Source: an uncultured Planctomycetaceae bacterium
Lineage (GTDB): Bacteria > Planctomycetota > Planctomycetia > Pirellulales > Pirellulaceae
DNA: 25,738 bases
Reading direction: 5' to 3'
NCBI GenBank assembly: GCA_903927685.1
Contig: CAIYOB010000624.1
Coordinates: 1-25,738, forward strand
In this document: positions 1-8,044 of the stretch, piece after piece
Layout of the letters: each line of letters opens with the position of its first letter
Numbering within the stretch: position 1 is the stretch's first letter
Program-made: the position numbers and the translations under genes
Notes under the pieces: generated by a model
What the model was told of the DNA's origin: nothing
Seen by the model: the letters and a program-made list of their open reading frames with translations, nothing else
The model's database searches: none

Positions 1-1
1 C

Positions 2-1672
2 AACGAAGGCGAGGTGCCTCGTCGCGTCTCGCTCGTCGCACCGCGGATCGGGCCGTATCGGTTGTCGGCGGGCGAGGATGCCGCGTATTACCTGGTTCCC
101 AAACGCGGGGCGGCGTTCGACAATCGGTCGTGTAATTACCGCGAGCGGCATTGCGGGCTGTTTCCGCTGCAGTTCCTGGATACGTTCAGCCCGGGCGACG
201 GACGCGGGCTGGCGCTGCGGACGGAGGATACCGGCTGTGAGTGGAAGCACTATCTGTTGGACAAGTCCGGCGCCGAGTTTCACCTGGCGGTCGAGTACGC
301 CGAGCGGACGCTGGCGCCCGGCACGAGCTTCCAGACTCCGCGCGCCGTGCTGCAATTGACGGACGGGTTCTGGCTGCGCGGCTTTTCCGCCTATCGCGAC
401 TGGCTGCAGTCCGTCTACCAGCCGGCTGCGCCGCGGCAGGCTTGGTTCCGCGAGGTGTTCAATTTCCGCCAGCGGTTCCTGCACTGGCTGGACCCGCTGT
501 ACGACGGCCGGCAGATCCACTTGCAGCGGGCGGTGGAGGAAGCCGTCGGCGAGTTCGGCGGCATCGACTACCTGCACCTGTTCGACTGGGGCAACTGCGG
601 ACCGCATGGCCGCATCTACGGTCGCACCGGCGACTATTCACCCTTCGATTTCCTGCAAGGCGGCCAGCCGGCCCTGCGGGCGGCCATTGCGGATGTCCAA
701 CGCCAAGGCATCCCCGTCGGGCTGTACATCGAAGGCTACTTGCTGGACGAACGCGGCAAATTGGGCCAGTCGTTCGGCAGGCAATGGCAGTTGATCGACG
801 CCGCCGGCCACGGCGGCCGCTGGCCCAACAGCAGCGAGATCGACATCTGTTCCTACGTGCCGGCGTGGCGCGACGTCCAGGCCTCGACGTATGCCGACAA
901 GGTCCAGCAGTTGGGCGTGGACGGCATGTACATCGACGAGTACGGTTTTGCCGGTTCGAATTTCGACTGCTGGTCCGGCGATCACGGCCACGCGCGGCCC
1001 GGCTATGCCGTGCTTGGCGAACGCGAAACGACGCGGCGGATCCGTCAAGCGGTCGACGGCGTCAAGCCCGGGGTCGCGGTCTATACCGAAGAGTCGCCCG
1101 TCGACATGGTCACCCAGTTCCAAGACGGCAGCTTCACGTATGCCATGTCCACGTCTCACCGGACGACGACTCGCGTGCCGTTGAATCTGACGCGGTTTGC
1201 GATCCCCGATTTCAAGACGATCGAGATCCTGTATTGCGACAAGCCGACGGGCAGTTGGGCCACCGGCGTGAAATGGGTCTTTTTCAACGGGGAAGCGATT
1301 TGGCTGGAAGGTCCGGCGGCGGAGTGGTTCGAACCCGAGACGCGGGCCGCGATCCGCCGCGGGCACCGCCTGCTCCGCGAGCACCGTGACGCGTTCACGA
1401 CCGACCGGCCCACGCCGCTGGTGCCGACGTGTGTCGGGGGCGTGTTTGCCAACGCCTTTCCGGCTCCAGGCAAGACGGTCTACACGTTGTACAATGCCCG
1501 CCACCGCACGGTCCGCGGCGATGTTCTGGCCCTGCCCTGGGTCGCGGACACGGTCTACGAAGACGCCTGGAACGGCTGCCCGGCGGCCGTCACGCGCCAG
1601 GGTGACCAGGCGCTCGTGCGATTGGAACTCGGCCCCTGCGACGTCGGCTGCCTGGTGGTGCGGCGGCCCTGA
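2..1672 (+). CDS. TIM-barrel glycoside-hydrolase-like protein (DUF6259-like), 5' end outside window
   Basis: The frame is open from the first bases of the window (Asn-Glu-Gly-Glu precede a GTG at 14), so this is probably the C-terminal 550 or so residues of a larger protein. A beta-rich N-terminal part is followed by a barrel-like region with LHLFDWGN, then VGLYIEGYLLDE, then MYIDEYGF, then VYTEESP. Acidic residues at strand ends (D, E, DE, EE) are what is seen in retaining glycosidases of the alpha-galactosidase-like clan. The last 100 residues are beta-rich and end in a small sandwich. I relate it to DUF6259-type proteins from memory of the fold pattern; the substrate is unknown. It is convergent with the TRIC gene, only 32 bases away. 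Confidence 0.6.
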   Translation, partial: NEGEVPRRVSLVAPRIGPYRLSAGEDAAYYLVPKRGAAFDNRSCNYRERHCGLFPLQFLDTFSPGDGRGLALRTEDTGCEWKHYLLDKSGAEFHLAVEYAERTLAPGTSFQTPRAVLQLTDGFWLRGFSAYRDWLQSVYQPAAPRQAWFREVFNFRQRFLHWLDPLYDGRQIHLQRAVEEAVGEFGGIDYLHLFDWGNCGPHGRIYGRTGDYSPFDFLQGGQPALRAAIADVQRQGIPVGLYIEGYLLDERGKLGQSFGRQWQLIDAAGHGGRWPNSSEIDICSYVPAWRDVQASTYADKVQQLGVDGMYIDEYGFAGSNFDCWSGDHGHARPGYAVLGERETTRRIRQAVDGVKPGVAVYTEESPVDMVTQFQDGSFTYAMSTSHRTTTRVPLNLTRFAIPDFKTIEILYCDKPTGSWATGVKWVFFNGEAIWLEGPAAEWFEPETRAAIRRGHRLLREHRDAFTTDRPTPLVPTCVGGVFANAFPAPGKTVYTLYNARHRTVRGDVLALPWVADTVYEDAWNGCPAAVTRQGDQALVRLELGPCDVGCLVVRRP

Positions 1673-1704
1673 ATGGGCACGAACCCGCACGCATCCTCCG
1701 AACC

Positions 1705-2334
1705 TCACGTGCCTGGACGATCCCCCGTGTCGCCCGGGGAAAACTCGGGCAGCCGGATGTTCCAATACAAGGCGGCCAGCCGGAACAGCACGATCACGGA
1801 GATCCCGACGGTCACCGCGATGATCTCTTGCGGAACGAACTTCTGCAGCAACAGGTACACCCAGCAGCCGAGGAAAGCGCACGTGGCGTACAGCGGCGCC
1901 GAGCGGAACAGGCTGGGCACTTCGTTGCAGACGACGTCCCCGATCACGCCGCCGAACGTGCCCGTGATTGTCCCCAGCAGGGCCGCCAGGAACCAGGACG
2001 TGCCGGATTCCAGGGCGTAGCCCGCACCGACGACGCTGAACAGGCCCAGTCCTAACGCGTCAGGCAGGTACAAGGCCCGTTCCACGCTCTTCGGAATGCG
2101 GCGAACCAGCGAGGTGACCAGGGCCAGCGCGAATACGAGGATCGGGTAGCGTTCGTTCTGAATCCAGAACAGGGGATGGCGGTCCAGGAACAGGTCCCGC
2201 AGGGTGCCCCCGCCGAAGGCTGTCATGCAGGCCACGGAGAACACACCTACAAAGTCCATGCCCTTCCGGCGTGCCAGCAGAACGCCGAACGTACCGGCGG
2301 CAATCACGGCGAGTAATTCGAAGAACTGAAACAC
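1705..2334 (-). CDS. TRIC/UPF0126 family inner-membrane channel
   Basis: This 209-residue protein has seven probable membrane helices and two copies of the family's glycine-rich signature: FGGGTLRDLF near residue 40 and FGGVIGDVVCNEVP near residue 128. The pattern and length match bacterial trimeric intracellular cation channel homologues (E. coli YadS/YicG type), thought to conduct monovalent cations. The start is GTG at 2334; no clear Shine-Dalgarno sequence precedes it. It lies 65 bases downstream of the DgoD-like gene on the same strand and could be co-transcribed, although the products have no obvious functional link. The short tail after the last helix is charged. Confidence 0.85.
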   Translation of the reverse strand: MFQFFELLAVIAAGTFGVLLARRKGMDFVGVFSVACMTAFGGGTLRDLFLDRHPLFWIQNERYPILVFALALVTSLVRRIPKSVERALYLPDALGLGLFSVVGAGYALESGTSWFLAALLGTITGTFGGVIGDVVCNEVPSLFRSAPLYATCAFLGCWVYLLLQKFVPQEIIAVTVGISVIVLFRLAALYWNIRLPEFSPGDTGDRPGT

Positions 2335-2399
2335 GGGAGGCTCTCAGGATGGCTTCACGGGGCCGGGTGGGCGGCGAGGGAATATACCAGGGATAACGT

Positions 2400-3653
2400 C
2401 TACCAATCGACCACGGAGCCATCGTCTCGGTCGTAGGCCTCGGCGTTCTGCCAATCGTGATCGAGCTTGCCGGCCACGGCTTCTTCATCGAGTTCGATGC
2501 CCAGTCCCGGGCCGGTGGGGATGGGGATGTAGCCGTCGGCGACGCGAAACGGCTGCTTCAGGTAGCCTTCGCCCAAGGTGACCTGCTCCTGGCACAAGAA
2601 GTTGGGAATGGCGGCCGCCAGTTGGATGCCTGCGGCCAGGGAGATCGGGCCGAGCGGGTTGTGCGGGGCGATGGCTGCGTAGTACGCTTCGGCCATGCCC
2701 GCGATCAGCCGCGTCTCCGTGATGCCGCCCGCGTGGCACAGATCGGGCTGCAGGATGCTGGCCGCCCGTTTCTCCAGAATCTCGCGGAAGCCCCACTTGG
2801 TGAAGATCCGCTCGCCGGTGGCGATCGGCAGATGGGTGCCGCGGGCGATGTCCGCCAGCACGTCCACGTTCTGGCACTGCACGGGCTCTTCGATAAAGAA
2901 CGGCTGGTGCGGTTCCAGGGCTTTGATCAGCAACTTGGCCGTCGGCGGCGGGATCGCGCCGTGAAAGTCGACGGCGATGTCGATCTCCGGGCCGGCGGCC
3001 TCGCGCAACTGGGCAAAACTCTCGGCCACATGATCCACAAACGCCTTGCTTTCCACGAGCCGCGCGGGGCGATCCTTGGCGGGGCCGGTCTTGAAGGCCG
3101 TAAAGCCCTTGGCGATCGCCTGCCGCATCCCGTCGACGCCGCGGGCATGGGCGTACACGCGGACCCGGTCGCGCGTGGGACCGCCCAGCAATTCGTAGAC
3201 GGGCACGCCCAACGCTTTGCCTTTGATGTCCCACAGCGCCTGGTCGATGCCGCTGAGCGCGCTGGTCAGGATCGGGCCGCCGCGATAGAAGGCGTGCCGA
3301 TAGATCGCTTGCCAGTGATGGACCACGCGCCGGGGGTCCTTGCCGACCAGGTAGGGCGCGAGTTCTTCGATCGCCGCGGCGCACGTCTTGGCGCGGCCCT
3401 CGACAATCGGCTCGCCCAGGCCGACCAGGCCCGCGTTGGTGTGCACCTTCAGGAACAGCCAGCGCGGTTTGACCAGAAACGTCTCCAGGCGCGTGATCTG
3501 CAGTTTGTCTTGGGCCGGTACGGGGGCGTCGGCGGCGCGGGCCTCGGTCGCATCCGCGGCGGCCAACAGCGAGGCCAATCCGGCGGTTTCCGCCGCCTGG
3601 CGCAAGACCGTCCGCCGCGTGACGCTGGGACTGGCAGGGTGTTGACTGGTCAT
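2400..3653 (-). CDS. Tat-exported galactonate-dehydratase-like enolase superfamily enzyme
   Basis: This 417-residue enzyme belongs to the mandelate racemase/muconate lactonizing group. The metal ligands D229, E255 and E281 and the catalytic-type histidines H231 and H331 have the same spacing as D183, E209, E235, H185 and H285 of E. coli D-galactonate dehydratase (numbers recalled from the literature). HNPLGPISLA and the C-terminal DGSVVDW are also DgoD-like. The likely reaction is dehydration of an aldonic acid such as galactonate to a 2-keto-3-deoxy acid. Unusually, about 45 extra N-terminal residues carry a twin-arginine motif (TRRTVLRQ), a hydrophobic stretch and an Ala-x-Ala site (ARA), so folded export is predicted. 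It follows higA by 45 bases. Exact substrate is inferred. Confidence 0.85.
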   Translation of the reverse strand: MTSQHPASPSVTRRTVLRQAAETAGLASLLAAADATEARAADAPVPAQDKLQITRLETFLVKPRWLFLKVHTNAGLVGLGEPIVEGRAKTCAAAIEELAPYLVGKDPRRVVHHWQAIYRHAFYRGGPILTSALSGIDQALWDIKGKALGVPVYELLGGPTRDRVRVYAHARGVDGMRQAIAKGFTAFKTGPAKDRPARLVESKAFVDHVAESFAQLREAAGPEIDIAVDFHGAIPPPTAKLLIKALEPHQPFFIEEPVQCQNVDVLADIARGTHLPIATGERIFTKWGFREILEKRAASILQPDLCHAGGITETRLIAGMAEAYYAAIAPHNPLGPISLAAGIQLAAAIPNFLCQEQVTLGEGYLKQPFRVADGYIPIPTGPGLGIELDEEAVAGKLDHDWQNAEAYDRDDGSVVDW

Positions 3654-3698
3654 CCAGGGCTCTTTCTTCTCAGGGCCATTGAATGGCTGCGATGAAGA

Positions 3699-4091
3699 TC
3701 ACGGATCGCCCCGCAGAGGCTCCAGGCGGGCGATGTCATCCGCTGCTTGTCCACGCATGGCATGCCATAGATTCCAGTCCAGTTGCAGTCCCAGCCAGAA
3801 GTCGGCAGGCATTCCCAAGACACGTTCCAATCGCAGCGCGGTATCCGGAGTCACTGATCGCTTGCCGCGAACGATATCATTCAATCGAGAAGGCGAGATA
3901 CCCAGCCGATTGGCGAACGCGAGCTGACTGATTCCATGAGGACGCAGGAACTCCTCGATCAGCATCTGACCGGGATGAGTCGGCGGACGAAGGCGAGGCA
4001 GACGCCGCGCCAAGTCGCCAGTCCCTCCGGCGGGTTCTGCACGCGGTCGATGCCGGTTAGTGATAATCGGTGATTTCGACTTCGTAGGCAT
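3699..4091 (-). CDS. higA: HigA-family antitoxin
   Basis: This is a small helix-turn-helix protein of the HigA group. PPTHPGQMLIEEFL, then the HTH (QLAFANRLGISPSRLNDIV), then ADFWLGLQLDWNLW are standard HigA features. Its role would be to neutralise a HigB ribonuclease and repress its own operon. Two starts are possible: ATG at 4091 after GGGAGG, inside the toxin-remnant frame (130 residues), or TTG at 4013 after GGAGGG (104 residues). The shorter form is closer to usual HigA length, because few residues normally precede the PTHPG motif. The upstream toxin is internally deleted, so this antitoxin is probably orphaned; the gene itself appears intact. Confidence 0.85.
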   Translation of the reverse strand: MPTKSKSPIITNRHRPRAEPAGGTGDLARRLPRLRPPTHPGQMLIEEFLRPHGISQLAFANRLGISPSRLNDIVRGKRSVTPDTALRLERVLGMPADFWLGLQLDWNLWHAMRGQAADDIARLEPLRGDP

Positions 4092-4188
4092 CCCCCGCCT
4101 CCCAACGGAAACAGACTTTCATCGCGGCGCGGGTTTCGTCGCCGTCAAAAATGTCCTCGGTCCCGGTTCCCTGGAATGAGCGAATCAC
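4057..4188 (-). pseudogene. higB: HigB toxin with internal in-frame deletion (43-codon remnant)
   Basis: From GTG at 4188 the frame begins VIRSFQGTGTEDIFDG, typical of the N-terminus of a HigB/RelE-fold toxin. After DETRAA it passes directly into MKVCFRWEAGDAYEVEITDYH-like sequence, the usual C-terminal strand ending in DYH and a stop. HigB proteins are about 90 residues; here there are 43, so roughly 50 residues (the helices and the central strands with the GDR-Y-S-I region) are missing without a frame change. The order toxin then antitoxin is kept, as is a promoter immediately upstream. Catalysis is very unlikely. A retained short peptide that still binds HigA is possible but speculative. 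Confidence 0.75.
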
Positions 4189-4191
4189 GGG

Positions 4192-4224
4192 TTGAAGTAT
4201 ACCGCTTCGCACTATACGCTTCAA
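4192..4224 (-). promoter_or_regulatory. Promoter and palindromic operator of the higBA locus
   Basis: On the minus strand TTGAAG (4224-4219) and TATACT (4201-4196) are separated by 17 bases, a near-ideal sigma70-type pair. The same bases form an imperfect inverted repeat, TTGAAG-CG-TATA facing TATACTTCAA, so a dimeric repressor such as HigA could cover both promoter boxes. The -10 box ends only 7 bases before the GTG at 4188, so a transcript would be leaderless or nearly so. Because the site is palindromic, weak firing towards the nucleoside-hydrolase gene is conceivable, but the spacing in that direction is only 15. Confidence 0.55.
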
Positions 4225-4305
4225 TCTGATTGCATCGCCGCACGAGCAGCGGCGCACGCCCACAGTTGATCGACCAAGCACGCCCACCAACCGGGAGCAG
4301 CCCCC

Positions 4306-5346
4306 ATGCGGATTCACCCAATTCCGACGGCGATCGCCTGCGTCCTTGTCATCAGCAGCCTCCGATTCTCCAGCCCGGCGGACGCCGCCGAACCGGTCCG
4401 CGAGCCAGTGCGGCTGGTCTTCGACACGGACATCGGCAACGACGTCGACGACGCGATGGCTTTGTGCCTGATCCACGCCTTGGCCGATCGGGGCGAGTGC
4501 CAGCTGCTGGCCGTGACGGTCACAAAGGACAATCCCTATGCCGCGCCGATGGTCGACTTGCTGAACACGTTCCACGGCCGGCCCGAGATACCCATCGGCA
4601 TGGTCCGCGGCGGCGTGACGCCGCAGGACGGCAAGTACCTGCGGCAAGTGGTGACGGCGGAGGACGACGGCCAGCCCCGCTACCCGCACTCGCTCCGCAC
4701 CGGCAGCGAGGCGCCCGAAGCCGTGGGCCTGCTCCGCCAGGTCCTGGCCGGCCAACCCGACGGCTCCGTCGTGCTGGCCCAGGTCGGGTTCTCCACGAAC
4801 CTGGCCCGGTTGCTCGACAGCCCTGCCGATGGCGTCTGCCCGCTGGCCGGCCGGGAGTTGATCCAGCGCAAAGTACGGTTGCTGTCGACCATGTCGGGCG
4901 CGTTCGGCGACGCAATGCGAGGCCGCAAAGAATACAACATCGTCACCGACGCCGCGGCGGCGCGCAAGCTGTTCGCCCAGTGGCCGACGCCGATCGTGGC
5001 CAGCGGCTGGGAGATCGGCAACGCGATCAAGCACTCCGCGCGCAGCATGCAGGAAGACTATCGCTATGCGGCCCGGCATCCGCTGGTGGAAGCCTACGGC
5101 TATTACCGCGGTTTGGCGAACGATCAGCCGACCTACGATCTGACCAGCGTCCTGTACGCGGTCCGGCCGGACCGCGGGTACTTCGACTTGTCGCCCCCGG
5201 GCCGGATCGCCGTCGAGGACGATGGCACGACAACGTTCCGGCAAGAGGCCGACGGACCGCATCGCTACCTGATCGCCGCTCCCCTCCAGGCCGCGCGGGT
5301 CCGCGAGGCGCAGGAGTGGCTGTGCAGCCAACCGCCACGCAAGTGA
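4306..5346 (+). CDS. Exported nucleoside-hydrolase-family protein
   Basis: This 346-residue protein has a signal peptide (residues 1-27, ending ADA) followed by D40-TDIGNDVDDA, the calcium-binding and catalytic acidic cluster of inosine/uridine-preferring nucleoside hydrolases. VGFSTNLARLL near residue 165 and the MSGAFGD segment near 195 also fit this fold. Such enzymes split ribonucleosides into base and ribose; this branch has DTDIGND rather than DTDPG, so specificity may differ. Export points to nucleoside or related N-glycoside scavenging outside the cytoplasm. ATG follows GGGAG with an 8-base gap. It is divergent from higBA and has no obvious operon partner. Confidence 0.8.
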   Translation: MRIHPIPTAIACVLVISSLRFSSPADAAEPVREPVRLVFDTDIGNDVDDAMALCLIHALADRGECQLLAVTVTKDNPYAAPMVDLLNTFHGRPEIPIGMVRGGVTPQDGKYLRQVVTAEDDGQPRYPHSLRTGSEAPEAVGLLRQVLAGQPDGSVVLAQVGFSTNLARLLDSPADGVCPLAGRELIQRKVRLLSTMSGAFGDAMRGRKEYNIVTDAAAARKLFAQWPTPIVASGWEIGNAIKHSARSMQEDYRYAARHPLVEAYGYYRGLANDQPTYDLTSVLYAVRPDRGYFDLSPPGRIAVEDDGTTTFRQEADGPHRYLIAAPLQAARVREAQEWLCSQPPRK

Positions 5347-5514
5347 CGGGGACCGCGCCGGACGCGTCCCCGCAGCTTAGCCATTCCTCCTGATCCATGC
5401 CATCACCGCGCACTCGTGCTTGCACAGCGGGCACCCTCTTGCGTTGCGCACCGGCCCCCGCCATTGAGACTGTATCGATTGCCCCGGTTATGACGAATGA
5501 ACGGCCTGCAATCA

Positions 5515-5609
5515 AGGTGCCGATCGTAGGAGACGATGACTTCAGTAGAATCGGGTCCGGAGAGCCCAGAACCGTCACGGGAGACGATTGAGGTGCCGAT
5601 GACTTCAGG
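5515..5609 (+). repeat. Imperfect duplication around the porin start
   Basis: The blocks GGTGCCGAT, GACGAT and GATGACTTCAG each occur twice within about 95 bases (roughly 5517 and 5591, 5532 and 5583, 5535 and 5598), in slightly shuffled order. Each copy of GATGACTTCAG supplies one of the two candidate porin start codons (5536 and 5599). This looks like a local duplication rather than a known element, and it may have created a second, redundant start. Confidence 0.4.
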
Positions 5610-7017
5610 CAACCGAGCCACCTACGACCTGCTCCCGCGTGATTTCTCCCGGCAAGAAACTTGCACACGGGAACGAAGTTCGCATCGACCACTTTGGGGA
5701 GCATGGACTACGTCGCTGGCAATGCTGTCAACGGTGCTCCTCGCGGCGGCCGCGTTTGCCCAGACCGACGATTCGCTGGGGGGCGGCGGTGTCGGCCTCA
5801 GCCCCCAGGCGGGGCTTGTGCAGACCGGTTCCTCGTTCGCTCCCTGGGGGGAGTTGCCGACGATTGCCCCCGACGCCGAGTCCGCGCGCTGGGCGGGCGC
5901 AGGGGATGGAACGGAGATTCCCCATACAGACGCATGGCTGGACGCCTATCAGGAAGGTGGTGCTGCGACCTACGCCGAGCCACCGTTCGACGTCGAGCTG
6001 TCATTCCTGGCTCGGGCCTTCTACGCCAACGACCAGCGCGCCAACTTTACTGGGCAGACTTCGACTTTCGGGGCGGAGGGCGTAATTGCGGGAAACGCCT
6101 CAGGAGACGTGCAGGGCTGGCAGTTGGGACTCGACGTCGAGTTCTTTTTGAATCAGACTTGGGACCGAAACAGGCTGACATGGTCTCCCGAAGTCGTCTC
6201 CTATCTAGGGAATTTCGAGGTTGACCCGTTTCAAGTGCAGACCTGCGTGGGCAGCGCCCGCAGCGGCGACTGGCTGTTTCGCCTGGGCAAGATGGTGTCG
6301 CCGTTTGGACGCTTCTATTTCCCGCTGTTCACCAACGAGTTTCTCGACGCGCCCTTCATTCGTACGGAGTCCATCCTGTGGCGGGAGACCGGCTTGGTGC
6401 TCCAATACGACCCCAGTTGCCTCGTGATGACTGTGGGAGTGACGAATGGCGGGTACGACCGGGACACCAATTCATCGAAGGCCGTGATCGGGCGAATCGG
6501 CCTGGAGTCGGACTGGTGTGCGGCGGGCGTCTCCATGAAGTGGCAGGACGGCATTGGATCCGAGACGCAAAAGCACTTCAATAACCACGTCGGTTTGGAC
6601 GCCATGGCGAAATGGAACCGCTTCACCTTGTCCACAGAAGTCATCTATGACGAATACGGATTCCGCAACCCCGGGTTCGACCCTCTGGACATCACCTGGG
6701 GACGCGGGCATTACTATCGCGAGCAGAACTTGGGATACGAGATTCCGATCACCGGGGTCGGGTACTATTGCAATCTGGATATCGCCGGCGACTTTCTGAG
6801 TTGGTCACTGAACTACGGGGAGTACTTCCCCCGGCAGATTGGTGATCCGGCCCACGACGTCACGAACCGGCGGGGACTGGTGAAAGCCGCGTATCACCTC
6901 GCGTCTTGGGCGGATATCTACGGGATTACCCTGCTGGAAAACGATAATCCCTACACGCCGACGGCCCTTCATCGCAACCACTGGGCGTTGTGGACCGGAC
7001 TTCAGTTTCGGATCTGA
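5536..7017 (+). CDS. Outer-membrane beta-barrel porin (BBP2-like)
   Basis: The mature part alternates polar and aromatic residues through many probable beta strands. It contains FRLGKMVSPFGRFYFPLFTN and a C-terminal strand ending WTGLQFRI, features of the Beta-barrel porin-2 family common in planctomycetes. A signal sequence (LAMLSTVLLAAAAFA) ends near residue 75 of the longest frame, which is deep. ATG at 5599, after GAGG with a 5-base gap, gives 472 residues and a shorter lead, and is at least as good as ATG at 5536. The role is probably diffusion of small solutes across the outer membrane. The gene stands alone and ends in a strong hairpin. Confidence 0.75.
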   Translation: MTSVESGPESPEPSRETIEVPMTSGNRATYDLLPRDFSRQETCTRERSSHRPLWGAWTTSLAMLSTVLLAAAAFAQTDDSLGGGGVGLSPQAGLVQTGSSFAPWGELPTIAPDAESARWAGAGDGTEIPHTDAWLDAYQEGGAATYAEPPFDVELSFLARAFYANDQRANFTGQTSTFGAEGVIAGNASGDVQGWQLGLDVEFFLNQTWDRNRLTWSPEVVSYLGNFEVDPFQVQTCVGSARSGDWLFRLGKMVSPFGRFYFPLFTNEFLDAPFIRTESILWRETGLVLQYDPSCLVMTVGVTNGGYDRDTNSSKAVIGRIGLESDWCAAGVSMKWQDGIGSETQKHFNNHVGLDAMAKWNRFTLSTEVIYDEYGFRNPGFDPLDITWGRGHYYREQNLGYEIPITGVGYYCNLDIAGDFLSWSLNYGEYFPRQIGDPAHDVTNRRGLVKAAYHLASWADIYGITLLENDNPYTPTALHRNHWALWTGLQFRI

Positions 7018-7023
7018 AACGGA

Positions 7024-7057
7024 CCGGGCGAAGGCGAGCCCCGCTTGCGCCGCCCGG
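7024..7057. terminator. Strong hairpin between convergent genes
   Basis: CCGGGCG (7024-7030) pairs with CGCCCGG (7051-7057), and inside it GCGAGC pairs with GCTTGC around a CCC loop, with one G-U pair. It starts 7 bases after the porin stop codon and lies before the end of the convergent methyltransferase gene. There is no T-run, so it may act as a 3' end-stabilising or bidirectional terminator structure rather than a classical intrinsic terminator. Confidence 0.45.
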
Positions 7058-7214
7058 GCTTGCCTTCCCTGATGAGCTGCCATCAGTCAACTTGCCGATT
7101 TCGTCCACGTCCCCGCGGCCGCGAAGCCCGGGAGCGGCTTGGCTCCGTGGCGTCTGGGCGAGTGCCGTGAGGCTCGAGATCCCGACCAATGCACCGTTGC
7201 GGATCGCCCCTGCC

Positions 7215-8027
7215 CTACGCCGCCCGCGGCAACTCGACCGCGGCTGCTTGCGGCGCGCGGTAGTACGCGAGACTGGTGCCTTCGATCGCCCGCAGAGGCA
7301 GCTTGACGGCCAATTCGTTGAGAAACCGGAAGACGCCCGGTAGATGCCACGTGCCGACGTAATCGTGCCAGAGAATCAGGCCGCCGGGGCGGATCATGCG
7401 AAGCGCCTTGGCGGTGTCGCTGGCGACGTAGGAATAGGCATGCGCCCCGTCGATGAAGATCACGTCGAATTGGCCCAGGTAGGGCGTCTCGTCCAGTTGC
7501 TTGCTGTCGCCGAACAACTGCTCGATCTTGGGCTCCGCCTCCGTGCCCGAGTAATAGAAGTCGAGGAAGCAAGACTCGCTCAAGGCGATCTGGGTGTCGG
7601 CCGGCGCGTCCTGGTCCGTCGCCTGGTACGTATCCCGCTCGTCGGGAGAGAGCGTCAGCGTCGTGATCCGCGCGTCGGGAGTGCTGTTGCGGGCCCAAGC
7701 ATAGGCCGTGCGTCCGGTGCACGTGCCGAACTCGAACATCCGCCGGGCGCCTTGGGCCAACACCGCCAGGATCCACGCTTCGTACGTCGTGGTTCCCGAG
7801 ACCGCGGAACCGCCGATCAGCAGCACCTCGCTCTCGCGCCGCGTGCCGAACGGCCCCGCGGCGAACTTCGGATCCACGTCCGCCAACGGCACGATCGGAA
7901 CTTTCGCCGGGGTGTACCAGAACAAACGCCGCCGACGATGCTTGCGGTACAACCGGTCGATCTTGGCGACCGCGATGCTCAACAGCAGCACCAGGAGCAG
8001 ATTACCCACGAGCGAGGCCAAGAACAT
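7215..8027 (-). CDS. Membrane-anchored class I SAM-dependent methyltransferase
   Basis: This 270-residue protein has one N-terminal membrane helix (about residues 3-23) followed by a basic stretch (RLYRKHRRRR), so the catalytic domain should face the cytoplasm. Motif I is FEFGTCTGRT near residue 98; DVIFIDGAHAYSY and IRPGGLILWHDYVG are typical of Methyltransf_24-type O-methyltransferases acting on sugars or lipids. ATG at 8027 is chosen over an in-frame TTG at 8033 because GGAGG lies 7 bases before it. It begins 17 bases after the glycosyltransferase stop, so the two are co-transcribed and probably act on the same surface glycan. The acceptor is unknown. Confidence 0.8.
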   Translation of the reverse strand: MFLASLVGNLLLVLLLSIAVAKIDRLYRKHRRRRLFWYTPAKVPIVPLADVDPKFAAGPFGTRRESEVLLIGGSAVSGTTTYEAWILAVLAQGARRMFEFGTCTGRTAYAWARNSTPDARITTLTLSPDERDTYQATDQDAPADTQIALSESCFLDFYYSGTEAEPKIEQLFGDSKQLDETPYLGQFDVIFIDGAHAYSYVASDTAKALRMIRPGGLILWHDYVGTWHLPGVFRFLNELAVKLPLRAIEGTSLAYYRAPQAAAVELPRAA

Positions 8028-8044
8028 TGGCAAGCCTCCGTGCG

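Noticed and set aside
2457..3695. 412-residue plus-strand frame opposite the DgoD-like gene
   Set aside because: It covers a gene with all active-site residues in place and shows no family features itself.
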